Below, in pieces: positions 50,351 through 62,570 of a stretch of 64,000 nucleotides of DNA. Under the pieces are notes generated by a model. It had not been told where the DNA came from. It did not search any database and was given only the letters and a program-made list of their open reading frames with translations. The position numbers and the translations under genes are program-made. This DNA is from Sisyra terminalis (Eukaryota; Arthropoda; Insecta; Neuroptera; Sisyridae), in assembly GCA_958496175.1 (NCBI GenBank), contig OY292276.1:37592449-37656448 (forward strand), given 5' to 3'. Each line of letters begins with the position of its first letter. The stretch's first letter is position 1.

Positions 50351-52560
50351 ACCATTGGTGGGCGTCAAATATATTCTAAAAACAACTACTCCAGCCATAA
50401 AAAATGTATATGATGACCCAAACTACTTACATGATTATTAAATATTATTTTAGTATCAAATTCTTAATCTAACAGTGTTCAGTTTTATGTGCTTAAAATG
50501 GAACGAAACATTTTGCGAAATAATTCGGTGTCTATTAAAAACATATTCCTGAATTTCGGATTTATTTTGTTGGCAACTATTAATTTTTAACAATTTAAAT
50601 AAAAATTGATAGTTTAGTTTGAATTTGAACCCTTACAAAGGTGTAAAAAGAACTAACTAGTACGTTGAAACAGTCTTCATATTTTATATTCGCTGAGATC
50701 CCAGAAGTACAGGTGCATATTTAGAAACCCGAGAATTGTGTTGAACAGTATTTGGTTTCATTTTTTTCGTCCGAAATTTAAAGAGCGCTTAGTGCCTCTT
50801 TTGCCAATTAAGGCATCGTTCTTTTTTATTTTGTGTAGAGAAAGATAACTGATTGAAACAATGCACTAAGAAAATTGGAGCTTTTTCAAAAAAATCTAGT
50901 GGTTAGTTTATCAGTCATTCATTTTGTTAATACCGGTCAACAAATTGAAAGAACAATAAAATGTTCAACATTATTTTTTTCTTATTATTTAAAACTTGAT
51001 AACACCAGCACTAAGTGATGCTAAAATTGAACGGTTGATAAAATGCGTTATTGTATATTCAGAGTTCACTTCCTATCAGTAACCTCAATTTTTGGGTGTA
51101 TTTATCACGTTGTTATTTCTAAAAATTATAATAAAGGCAAAGAGAAAGGATTCATAATCGTTCTATCTTCCTTTTGGAAACAAGAAATGAACGACTAATA
51201 TGCGTAACCATGAGATATTAGTGGATGAAAATGCATTTGTAATGAGATGATAAAACATTATTTAATACATAACTAACCTTGAAAGAATAAGATTTATCAT
51301 AAAGAGCACAGGTCACCACATTACACAAGGAATTATTTTTTAAACATATTTTTCAATGAGTGTTATACTTTTTGGCTGTGATAATGGACTGAAAATCAAA
51401 TTAAGTCAATATTTCAAATTTTGTTTCTCACTTCTATCCATATGAAAAAGCATCGCACTTTTGGTATACACTTTTTTTTTAATCCAAATTTGGCTAATTA
51501 AAAGCATGTTCAAGCAACACCAGATTTAATTTTGTTGTTTTTTATTGTGATAATCTATTAATTTGTTCCGAGATCACATAATAAATTTATTGTATTTGTC
51601 AGTTACTATTTATCGTCATCAGGATTTTTAAAAAAATGAAATGGCAAAAATATATTCGTTATCTCTTCGTGTATCATATGCAGTTCATCACGTATTTTTT
51701 TTATAGTTTCATATTTTGTTTATTTTAAAAACAAAATGATTATCCTCAATTTTTTTTATTATATACTCTTATCAATCAAGGAATATTAAAATCCCTTGTG
51801 GTAAAAGTAAACTTATTAGAGTATTTTTAAAACAACAACTTTGAAGATAAATTTAAGTGTTACAATCTTAAGTTACCTACTGTTAAGGTATAAATGTATA
51901 TTTTTTGTTTTATTGCAGGCCTTACAAATATTTCAATTTAGAAGCGTTCATTTGGAATTAATAGAAATCAACAATAAAAACTTTTTAAGGCTTATTTTAC
52001 ACCAAGAGCGTACCATACATGTATGTCAAATTTAGCAAGTTAAGTATTATAATAATATAGGCAAATATATGTAGGTATGTATCTACGTGGGCAAAAACAG
52101 AGAACAAAGATTGTGAGCACATACGTATGACTGAAATACAATCATTTCCTCAAATTTGAACTAACTGATTGTTGTTATGGTTAAAACTGTCATTTTGATT
52201 TCCCTCAATTGCCAATTTTTACCAATTGTCAGTTATGTTATTGTTCAACTATGAATATTTTACGGGAAGTTACTAGTAGATATATATTGACTGTCATGTA
52301 TCTGATAATGTTGATATTCTAGATGAAAAATGAGTTTGAAATATAAGAAATTTTAATATTCTTACGTTGGCAAGACCAAAACTATCCTAAATTACTTTAG
52401 AGTTTAGACTATCAAGGCCATTTGCTTAACCTAAATTTTTTCTACCATAAAGCTTTTTCTCGTAGAGTTCCATATTATTACACACTTCACATATAATTAT
52501 AATAAAAAGAAGAAATTCAATTTTTTTTTCTGACGGCAGATTTATTTTCTACGTAGTTAA
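50351..52560. other. AT-rich sequence, nothing recognisable
   Basis: No gene, element end or hairpin was recognised. Confidence 0.45.
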
Positions 52561-52599
52561 AATATCACCCCTCCCTCTCCCCAGCATTGTTTAGTCCTA

Positions 52600-52991
52600 G
52601 CACGATTTCTTTAAATAGAAGAAGTCCATTTCTCTTTGTAAGAAGTCCAAAATTTTGTTTGATCTTCCTCCTTTTTTCTTGGAACTTTCCAATTTTTCTT
52701 TTACGGTATCAAGTATTGATTTTTTTTTCTGAGAATATGGCCAATCCTGTTAGATTTGCGTGTATAGTTCTTTTTTCTCAATACTTCTACGTTTGTCAAT
52801 ACATTCGCCCATTTAGTATTCTTCTTCAGTACCACATTACAAAGTTCTCCAGATACTTTCTTTGTTGTTTCTTTAGAGTCTTGATTTCCGATTCGTACAA
52901 TGTTACATTTCACACATAGCACTTCAGCGACTGTCCTGAATTGAGGTTCCAATTTGCCAGTCGTATAAACAATTACTATTATATCATCCAT
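52600..52991 (-). pseudogene. Decayed LINE reverse-transcriptase C-terminal fragment
   Basis: On the minus strand the peptide KWANVLTNVEVLRKK, then RKSNRIGHILRKKN, matches the order VTNEEVLRR...RWIGHILRR found after the RT domain in many animal non-LTR retrotransposons. A frameshift in the poly-A run near 52720 leads to LDTVKEKLESSKKKGGRSNK, which continues as the family's VIEGKVEG..RGRQR segment. A stop ends each frame. The LINE clade is undetermined. Confidence 0.75.
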
Positions 52992-53640
52992 TAAAACAAC
53001 ATACTTTGGCGTAAATGTACAAGACTTGACTTATGTTTTTTTCGCTTGAATTAATAATTCTCTTTTTTATCAGTAACGAAGACACAACAATAAAGTAAGA
53101 AGATAATTTTTATCCACATTTTATATTTCAATTAAAACCCAAACTCAGAAATTTTTTCTAAAATATTTACTTTCATACTGAATATTTGCGGTTATCCTGT
53201 AAACGCCTGTGACTCGGGTGTAGACGCTTTAAATTCATCGGGTTCAAGAGAACTTAACCATTTGATATTCGAATAGCTATTCAACGACAACAACATAGTC
53301 GGGTACCAAATTTTTAATCCCGAAATTTTTTTTTTAATCCTTAAAATTCAGATCTGAAAATTATAAAGACTAGTTTCTTAAAAGTTTTGTCGTGAATTAT
53401 GAATTTTAGATATTGCTGCAGTTGAGTTGAGTCAACTTTCTCTTGAGACAATTTGGCAAACATCAAGTACAAAGATCTCTCTAAAATATCGATTTGCAAT
53501 TACTAATAGAATACAATGTAAATATGTTAAATGTAAGTGTTAGGTAATTTTGATTTATTTTTAATTGCCAATATATTGGCGTGAATATAGAAGAATAGAT
53601 ATAGTTATTACTGTAATTTGGCACTGAATTAAAACTGCAA
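52992..53640. other. AT-rich sequence next to the LINE relic
   Basis: Nothing recognisable; the LINE 5' part is not preserved here. Confidence 0.4.
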
Positions 53641-54460
53641 CAGCTACTAAAAATAAATTTGAGTTTAAGATGAAAAAGGCGGAAGTAAGTATGTGTATTC
53701 TAGTACTTGGACATTGTATTGTTTTTGGTTGGTTCTTAAGTGTTGTCAACGTTGCATTGGGTTCGAAAATAATCAAGTTTCTGTTCCAATTACATTGACA
53801 TCCAATTAAACTTGAGGCTAATGCGGTGCTTGTCATCGGTGGGTAAGAACGTTGAGCCGGTGACGAGACATTCACTCTGAGGGCTTGCGTCCGTCTTTGA
53901 CTCGTCTCTTCTTGTAAATAATTATCTTTAGCAAAAAAGAAGTAAAATATAAACGCGCACATGTAAAACAAAAGGGCGGTATTTGGTTAATGTCTCCAAC
54001 ACGTCGGATGTGTAAGCCGATACTTTAGTTTTTCAGCATTCGATCCCAACTATATATTCGACTTCTCAAGTATGAGGAATTCTGTCGAGGTATGGATAAG
54101 ATAGATAGTTTTAAATAATTATTTTTCTTTGTTTTTAATTAATAATATGCAAACACGTTAAGAATCACAGCTCCGATTCAATCTCACTAGAAAAACAAAG
54201 CATATACATAACACGCACACATGTGGTCACCACAAGTCTACGGCGAGTTTAGGGCTCTCTTACACCATCAATTAAGATCACTATCAATTTCAGTCTGATA
54301 TTTGCAAAATAAAATTATTATCAACCTACATATAAAATACTTCTTGCTTTTGCTCGAACAAGTGTCGCACGATAATACTTTTTGCCCTGAACCAATCCGC
54401 TCACATCTTCGACTACCCCGATGTCACATCAGTCGCGCTTTATAATAGTTTTGTATTGAG
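53641..54460. other. GC-richer island, candidate conserved element or non-coding exon
   Basis: Overlaps a 136-codon minus-strand open frame whose central part (about residues 20-90) has mixed composition, but I recognise no domain. It lies upstream of the SoxD start, so a 5' UTR exon here is possible. Splice sites are not convincing. 54360-54450 is also GC-richer, with a TTTATAA on the plus strand. Confidence 0.3.
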
Positions 54461-55724
54461 TACTACAGGTATTTGTATGTTTTTATTTTAATTACTAAAT
54501 AAAATGGAAAACTTAATTAACGTAATCAACTGCAGAAGATATTTCAGACATGCATCGTTTATTATGCGCTTTATAAAAGGGAATAAATGTTTTACAAAGA
54601 AAACATGTCGTTTTTCAGTTCACTCCGGTCCAAGATCCTTATAATCTTCCATTTAAAAATATATGTGAAACGATAACGATGAACGATTTTGTCGTAATAT
54701 TTTTAACAAAATCCATTAGCTAAGTTAAAATAATGGAACAAAGGACCCTCGAATGTGAGGGTGTGCATATGTATTATCGTCAATTTGGTCCATATATGAA
54801 GGTTTTCATGTTTTTGTCTATATACATTAAATATTGAAAATACAGAAACACACAAGAAACACATGTGTGTATCAAATTTCAACCATCAAATGACCAAATG
54901 TGTTCATAAATCACAAAATATCGTTTGCGAGGGGAAAGGTTACGCAGGCAAAGGCCTGGTGCGTAAAGAAAGAAAATCCACAGTTGTCGATAAATCGACA
55001 TCATCTACCCAAGGAACTCGTGGGAGTCATCTGGATTAACCATATACAATCTTTCAATTTTAACTTTACAAGATATTTGTACAAATGGAATTTGTCTACG
55101 TCCGCTTTTATTTTCAAAACATTCCCATATAAGTCCATTTACTCAATCCTAGAAAAATACAGATATTTGAACATTTTCTTCTTGAAAAAATGTAAAATGT
55201 AATCAAATAAGTACCTATTGTATATCGGTAATGGACTGATAAAAACTATTTTTATACCGATTCTCTTCAAAGTTTAGGTTTGAACTCCTAATTGGTTAGT
55301 AAATGATATACAGTTTTACAGTGTAAGGAATTTGTTAAAGTATATAAGTAAATTAGCAAAATAATCTGTTCCAGCTATTTTTCGTGAAATGACCAAAATT
55401 TCTCGTTAATATAAATGGCCTGGAGATAAATATTTTAAACTTGATTTCGTACATTTTTAATTCACGAGAATCAGGAAATTTGGTTCACTCAATAAACGTA
55501 GACCCATGCATAAGTCTGGAAATAGCTTTTTAATTTTGAAAAACAATTTTTAAATGATGCTACTGATAGATGAATTGTCAAGGTAGTTGCTACGGAACTG
55601 ATAGATGCTGAGTTCGAATTTATTCACAGGAAATTTTTTAAATTTTCGGAGTTTTAATATCTTTAGAATCACTACAGATGTAAGTGGTTTTATGCCGAAG
55701 AACAATAATTATTTAACAAATTTA
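54461..55724. other. Mixed AT-rich sequence
   Basis: A GC-richer patch at 54900-55030 overlaps a 100-codon plus-strand open frame without a known domain. Otherwise nothing. Confidence 0.35.
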
Positions 55725-56215
55725 GTGTAAAAATTATAAAAAAAAATCTTTTTCCGGAGAATCGGGTTTGTAGAAGTAGTTGGTACGATCAGGATTGGTC
55801 AAAATTATGTACCAAAATGGATCAATTGAAAAATTTCATAGTGAATGGCTTAGATTAAACTTTTGGCTCATGTCCCTTTTAGCCACGTCGATATCTGGCA
55901 ACGTTACATATTCTACTTTGTTTTTAGTTTAATTCGCGATTTTTTTTTTGTTAATTCAATTTTATTATCGTATACTTTTCTCTTTTATCGCTAAATTTTC
56001 AATTTATTCGCGAACTAAATTAACAATAAAGTAGAAAATACAATGTCGCTAGATACTGATGTCGCTAAAAGGACAAGACCCATGAGTTTAATCTAAACCA
56101 TCCTCTACGAAATTTCTCAATATTCCTATTTTGGTACCTAATTTTGACTAATCCTGTTCGTATCGATTATTTCTACAAATCCGATTCCCCAAATAATTTT
56201 TTTTTCTTATAATTA
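55725..56215. mobile_element. Long foldback hairpin element (~230-bp arms)
   Basis: The two halves are near-perfect inverted repeats. For example CCGGAGAATCGGGTTTGTAG (left) meets CTACAAATCCGATTCCCC (right), and GATCAGGATTGGTCAAAATT meets AATTTTGACTAATCCTGTTC. The matches run inward to GTTTAATTCGCGA / TCGCGAACTAAAT, leaving a centre of about 30-50 bp. Roughly 480 bp with no coding capacity. The arms differ by scattered substitutions, so the insertion is not brand new. Confidence 0.85.
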
Positions 56216-56361
56216 CTACTCAAAAATTTCTTTAATGGTTGTTGATCGTCAATATATAACTACTTAATAACCAAATTTTTTTTATAGTTTTTACAGTTAG
56301 AATAATATTTCAATAATTGCATGTTTAAAGAAAAATTTAAACAGAAACTATATTATAATCA

Positions 56362-56545
56362 AATTAGATTTTTTCGCTGACTTTGAACTGTTATCCATTA
56401 TAAGCAATACATAAAATATATATTGGTGATTATAAAACTTACAAAAGTAAGCCTTACACATAAATTTGAATAAAAGCTCAAAAAATGTAATTTTGACGTA
56501 TTGCTCAGATACGTACTTCGATTGCTTGGCAATCGAATAAAATAA
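56362..56545. mobile_element. Foldback MITE family A, copy 2 (half element)
   Basis: Matches the left half of the element at 22434: AGATTTTTTCGCTGACTTTG, GAACTGTTAT, TTACAAAAGTAA, AAAGCTCAAA and TTTTGACGTA occur in the same order and spacing. CGATTGCTTGGCAATCG also parallels the CGATTGCCAAGTAATC / GCTTGGTAATCG centre of copy 1. The second arm is missing or rearranged. Confidence 0.7.
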
Positions 56546-56770
56546 GATCACAGTATTTTTTATATATTGGTCAAACAGAAACGATATATATATATTGTGA
56601 ATATTGTTGTACTTTATGATCGTTATCTTTGGTTCAAATGAAGCTCTTTCGGGATCACTCATTAAAATTTTGTTGAAAGCTTGAAACAAAGAAATTTTTG
56701 AAATAAGATTGAAAAAAATGTAATTCTCTACAAATTAAGCAATTTTTATTTTGTCAAATTCTAAAATAAA

Positions 56771-57960
56771 TTTGAACACACACCGTAATCAATCTTATGC
56801 AGATGGAAAGTTCCATTTCAAAGCGGATGACAATTATTAATTTGGAGATATTTTTTCGCGCTAATTATGAAAGATTTATGCATTTGGCGAAGCTGTAAAT
56901 CTGAATACAAAATATTTGAAATAGTTGCACGGCTGAATTCGTTGCGATCGAATAAAATGCACGAGAAAATTAAGAGAGGACCTAAACAACAACAAAAAAA
57001 AGTCGTTCGAAAAAAAAGGCCACGAAATATACATTTGTTGCGAGCCAACAAGATGAAGCTGGTGACAAAGTGACGGGTGGTTTGAAAGGAATGAGGCGCA
57101 CACATTGTCTTCATTCTATTCTTATCGCTTTCAAGTCGCGCACATCTGGGACATGGAAGAACAATGAATGAAGCCGCCCGAAAAATTTTCAAATAATTGT
57201 AAATCGTTCCGAATTTTCACAAATTAAACGCATATTTCACCGAGGAATGATGAGGGGTCCGCGCGTAAAGTGCATCGTCTCGTTATATGCAATTAACATG
57301 CATAGTTCTCGACGTGGACAAATCGTTCGTTTCGACAATGGAAAATTAAAACAGTGACAACATTTTTTTTCGGTTATTTATAGGTATGTTCCACACCAGC
57401 CACGAAACAAACAAACAAACAGACAACGAAACAAGACCACACTAATATAATCACACATTGTCATCATTCTCTCGTGTTATCTCATTCTGATCACATTGAG
57501 ACCGATCGTTCAGTTTCTGTTCTGAATGCTGATGCCTAATGGGCATACCTTTTAACATCAGTGCATACTACTCAGATCGTAGTAGTTCAGGTCGTATAAT
57601 CTCATCTCTTGTATGAATGGACCACAGCATTCCGTTCACACATCACGTCGCTTGTTTGTCAATCAAATCACAGCATCCAGATCAGCTTCAAAGCCCTATA
57701 CGTTTTCGGCGTCTTCAAAATATATTGCTTTTTTCAGTTTATTTTCATTCAAATAACTAACACCTCTGACTCTTTCGAAATCGAAAATTATTAAACTATT
57801 AACGTTTCAAAATTCAGTCTTAAAAATCCGTTAATTCTTTAATTTACATTTCTCTAATCGTTTACCGTGGCGTCCAAAGCCTCTATTTGGTGTTTCATTA
57901 TAACGTGATTGTCTTCCATACTAATACAATTAGAACAATACGATGCCTCCTGGGGATTCA
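56771..57960. other. GC-richer island, candidate regulatory or promoter-proximal region
   Basis: The longest less-AT-biased block in the upstream half. It contains overlapping open frames without domains, (AAAC)n at 57404-57420 and a GTTCAGTTTC initiator-like motif (57508-57517) with no clear TATA at the right distance. Could hold a distal promoter or enhancer of the minus-strand gene; unproven. Confidence 0.3.
57404..57420. repeat. (AAAC)n microsatellite
   Basis: Four tandem AAAC-type units followed by AGACAAC. Confidence 0.7.
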
Positions 57961-60900
57961 AAAAATTACAACAATTTCAGAAAAATATGGCAAAATTCAA
58001 TCATTTTCTTTAAATCTAAAAGCCGCTTTTAAATAATTAAAGTAATAATCAAACAATATAATCAATATATTAAATTGAAAAAAAAAACACTATGGCAAGA
58101 AATTTTACGAAGATATTCACAGCATCATCAATAATGATTTAGTACTTGAAAGTATGGACTTCACATACTCATTTTTTTGAAGGTATATAAATTATGGTTA
58201 TATTTCAATAGAAAAATTCGTTCTTGTTCATTTTACCCACGAAGTATAAATGACAGGGGAATGAACGCTGTCTTGCAAAGTCGTCCACAAAATAAGAGTA
58301 CAGTGTAAAGGACTTGTCAATAGTATACAAGTATGAATATAAACGCCAGCAACATATTTATATAATTCACAAGAGATTAATAATTTCAATGAAAAAATGT
58401 TCCCTAAAAATAAAGTAGAACTAAACAATAATGTAAAATTAAATAATTTAAATCTTTATACAACGTTTCGTCGATCTCTCAACTCCTTTAGGTACTCAAT
58501 TATTAAACATCAATTGTCAAAAATAACAGGCTACCACGATTTATATATACAGAATATGAGTAGTAATAAGTTAAAAAAACAAAGAATTTTTGCAATATTG
58601 ATAATAAAATTAAAATAGACCCATGTTAATGAACTAATAGCGCATTAAAATGCTTTAATTTTAAGATTTTTTTTAAGATTTAGTCGCAAAAAGAAATATT
58701 TTCTTGAAAGTACTTTTACTATACTGTTTCCTATTAATATACTGTATACTGTTTTTGTTTTACTATACTTAAAAGCAAATAAACGTTAACTACCAATAGG
58801 GACACGATATATCTTAAATTAGTCGAAATACTATTTTTTGGAAATGTAATTTAAATAGTTGAATATTGCAATTTAAAAATAAAAATCAACTTCAGACAAA
58901 TGAAAACAGAAACTTGAAGGAAAAATGAAGCAAGAAGTTTACGATTTTTACTATAAGAAAAGAAAGTAAACTAAATGTAATTCTAGCAAATATTCATTGG
59001 GTTTTCCAGTAGCGTAGTGTGCAGGGGGGTCATGACTCCAGGCGGCATATAAAAATGGGGCGGTGTATTGACATTGATAATTTCATAAAAGATTTTAAGT
59101 TGTGAAAAAAAACGTAGAGTACATTTTTAAGCAACTAAATAATTTAACGGTATTTTAAATTTTACCCATTTTCTGGACTTATAATAAGAAAATAGAGGGT
59201 GTTGAATTTCCATACCTACGGTTTGTATTTACGAATTGAGCTGTGTGTCAATCCAGGTGCTTATTAGGAAGTGATATTTTTTATGAATACATTATAAACC
59301 CTTCTGATACCGCGAAAAAATAGTATTGCTTAGAAAAAATATTTTCTATAAGAAAATGTAATTTATTGATCATTTTGAAAAAAACTCAACTATCAGCTCC
59401 AAAAAACTCTTGTGGAAGAAAAATTCAAAATTTAATATTTTGAGAAAATATAATCAATACCTTCGTTAACCACCTAAGTTTTCTGTTATTTTCCCTTACC
59501 TTGAAAATATGATACCTTTTATAGCGGGAGTACCTAAAAACCAGTACCTTTTTTATAAAATTCAAAAGAAAATTATTTGGGTATCACATTATAAATAAAC
59601 AGAGATAGAAAACTACATGTGCTAATTTCTTTTTTTTTTTTTAGAAATGGCAATGAAAATATGGTCTTAAAGACGCGTTAAATACTTAAAGTATTTTATG
59701 ATTAAAACCAGTCTAATTGCAGCACTTGTGGAAATAATGACTCATTCATTTCCAAAAGTAGCTAATTTTAGATTAAAACAAAATATAATGTGATTGTTAC
59801 AAATTTTTTTTCAAATTTTTATATCTGAAATGTGTTTGTCATTATAAAATCAGAAGTCGGAAAACTTTTTTTTGTTAATTTTTGGAAACGGGTTCATCAT
59901 AAATACTCTATATTCAACAGTCTCTTCTACAACCAAGTTATTATTAGAATTTTCCATATTTTCTGTCATTTCTTTTCAACAATAACCAAAAGGTTTCTTT
60001 TGGGCTTATAGAAAAATAGATTCAGCTTTTTGTAGAAAAGAAGAAATTAAAATATATTTACAAAACTTTAAAACTTGAATTTCAAATTGTAAATAGAAAT
60101 TAGAGATGGAAACAACAAGTGCTTCGATTTCTGGTCAAAGTAAAAAAAGAGAGAAAAACCGGTGCAGATATTTTCGCTTCCATTTTACTTGTCCATAAGA
60201 AAAAAGATGAAAATCAAGAGATGAATTTTGTATTTCTATCTTTGATTTCTTTATGGTAATTTGTGCTTTTGTGAAACAGGTGGTGATGTTTGTGTGATCG
60301 TTTCAAAAGTATGAAAGTTCTTAACTATAATAAAGTAGCTCAACTTGAATAGGGGGAGGAAGAGGCAATGAAATTTTATTTAGAGAAAAAAAGTCTAGAA
60401 AATGAGTAAGATAAAGTTTGCAGTACCTACATGCACATACTACTCTGTCCTCTCATGGACAGAGCTTTTCTTAAGTGCGCATGTCTGTACTATGCATTTC
60501 ATTATTTTAACATTGTACGGCTTTTACAAATCAAATTTTTAAATTCCTTTTAATTTTTTATTTAAAATAAGTGAAAAAAATATGGTAAAACGTTATATTT
60601 TAACGCTTAAAACAGTTTAAATATTTGATTAATTGGTGGAAATATTTAAATTTAGTCGCTTATTATTTATCATACAATTTGATATTATACAAAACAAACA
60701 ACTATTTTGAAAAAAACAAAATTATCACACAAAGGCATTTTACTTCTCAACTTCTCCCTAATGAGAAATAGTTTCAACAAAAAAATTGTAACGTGACCCA
60801 CCCTATTTTAACACGAGATTATAATGGAAGGCGACTGAAATGCATAAGGGACAATCACACAAGAACCGAATAAGTAAAAAAAAAGTAGCACTCAGTTCAA

Positions 60901-61400
60901 AAAAAGCACAATCTTAAAATAGGGGAACTGAAAAAGATCTTTCTGCCCCCTTTTATCTTTCACATACGCATACTAATCTATCACACAACTAATCATTATT
61001 CTTTTTCTTGTTTAACTTTTGACTCTAATTGTTCCTCTGATTTTCATTTATTGTTATTTTTTCAAACAACCATCAATAAAATAAAAACATTTTTGTCTGG
61101 ATACATTTGTGTTCGCTCCCTAAAATGTCTTCGACAAATGTACTGTAGAGGCAATGGTAATATTTTCCGAGAGACAAGTTTTCGGTTGGATTAGTTTTAG
61201 TAATATAATTTGAGTATTTTTTTTCTTCTATCGTATGCTACTATTGTATATCATTATTTTTATGTTACTCGTAAGTGTAAAGTAGTATAAAGTAGAAGAT
61301 GAATCGTTAATTATTTTCTTTATTTTTATAATCGGGTGCTTTTACCTTTTTGGAATAAAATGATGTTGATTTCCCAATTCGAACGTACTGTAATTAAATT
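57961..61400. other. AT-rich sequence with a hAT-like terminal fragment
   Basis: No gene is supported. A repeat end lies at 59007-59066 and a slightly GC-richer patch at 60780-60960. The rest is AT-rich. Confidence 0.4.
59007..59066. mobile_element. Solo hAT-like terminus (CAGTAGCGTAGTG type)
   Basis: CAGTAGCGTAGTGTGCAGGG, then CCAGGCGGCATATAAAAATG and GGGCGG, resembles the CAGTGGCGTAGT...GGGCGGC ends of non-autonomous hAT elements known from many animals. The opposite end was not found. Confidence 0.45.
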
Positions 61401-62570
61401 AGCAATAAATTAATAAACCTCAACGTCTTCGAATGAAATTTAACTCGTTAAGACGGCAATAAATTTGTATTATGTTACCCAATCCTGCTGTAAAATGATG
61501 AAACATTATACATTATCTCTTGTCCATTTATTATCAAAACTTTATAATGTATTACGTATAATTTATTTGTGTGTATAAATTTCATAGAAAAATTCTTCTC
61601 AAATTTGTCAATGAAATGAACGGGACGAACGATTGTGAGATCTTTTTGGTTTTATCGCTACGCGCTCGTTCGGTCATCTCGCATTTCTTGTCGTGAATGA
61701 TTCACAGAATAATAATAATGCGATAGTTTCTATCAATAAAAATGTAAAGAATATTTTTCGATAGGAAAAGAAAAACGTTTTATACACATTTAAATGAATT
61801 GAAGTTAAAAGCCTAACAATAATTACCATTGTGTTTGAATGATATAAGGCATGACGTTATCTTTGGTTTTGACTTTAATTACAATTGTATGGTCGCTTTT
61901 TCACATACATGTTCACAATTGGGTCCTCAGTGTTTCAATCGTCTGGGTATGTATGTACTTTATAGCTAAGTTGTGTTAATCTTCTTCACTTTTCCTGATG
62001 GTCTCACTCCTGTACATGGAAGATCAAGTTTTTGTACGTACCAATAATTGTTTCAGATGAAGAGCGTATTAAAACACACATACAATGCTTGTAATAATGA
62101 CCAAATTGTTCTTTCATTACCCAATTGATCTATTTTCAAAAACTAACCAATTCTTTGCTTGTAAGTGATAAAATCTTAAACTTTCAATATATAATAAAAG
62201 TTGTTGAAAAAGCCTCATCAAAAAGAATGTGATGGCACCGCGATTCGCGGATGTACGCAATTTCAAACACTTGACCTCGTAATAATGTGATTGTTCTTCA
62301 TCTGATTATTGTTATGATAAACAAACGCCAGATTGTGTGAGGAACAAACCGTGGCATTGTTAAAACAAAGTGAGGATAAATATGCATCTGTTTCCTATTT
62401 GTATAAATGAAAAAATTGTAAAAATATTTTCACATTTTACTCACACATTGTTCGCAAGCGAGCGATCTTTGCGAGGAATTCAATGAATTTTTAGAACAAT
62501 GTCGATGACGTGATTTTTTCATATATCTTTTTCTCTTTCAATGCATCGAAGCTCTCTTATATATCTCAAC
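61401..62570. other. GC-richer island with Sox and forkhead motifs
   Basis: Mixed composition. ATTGTT at 62290 and 62308 and ATAAACA at 62317 lie within about 35 bp. Also CGCTACGCGCTCGTTCGGTC (61656-61675). Candidate enhancer; no coding signal. Confidence 0.3.

Noticed and set aside
52587..52919. 110-codon plus-strand open frame rich in Phe and Ser
   Set aside because: It is the antisense of the LINE relic on the minus strand.
56348..56689. 113-codon minus-strand open frame
   Set aside because: Mostly overlaps the foldback family A copy; no protein similarity.
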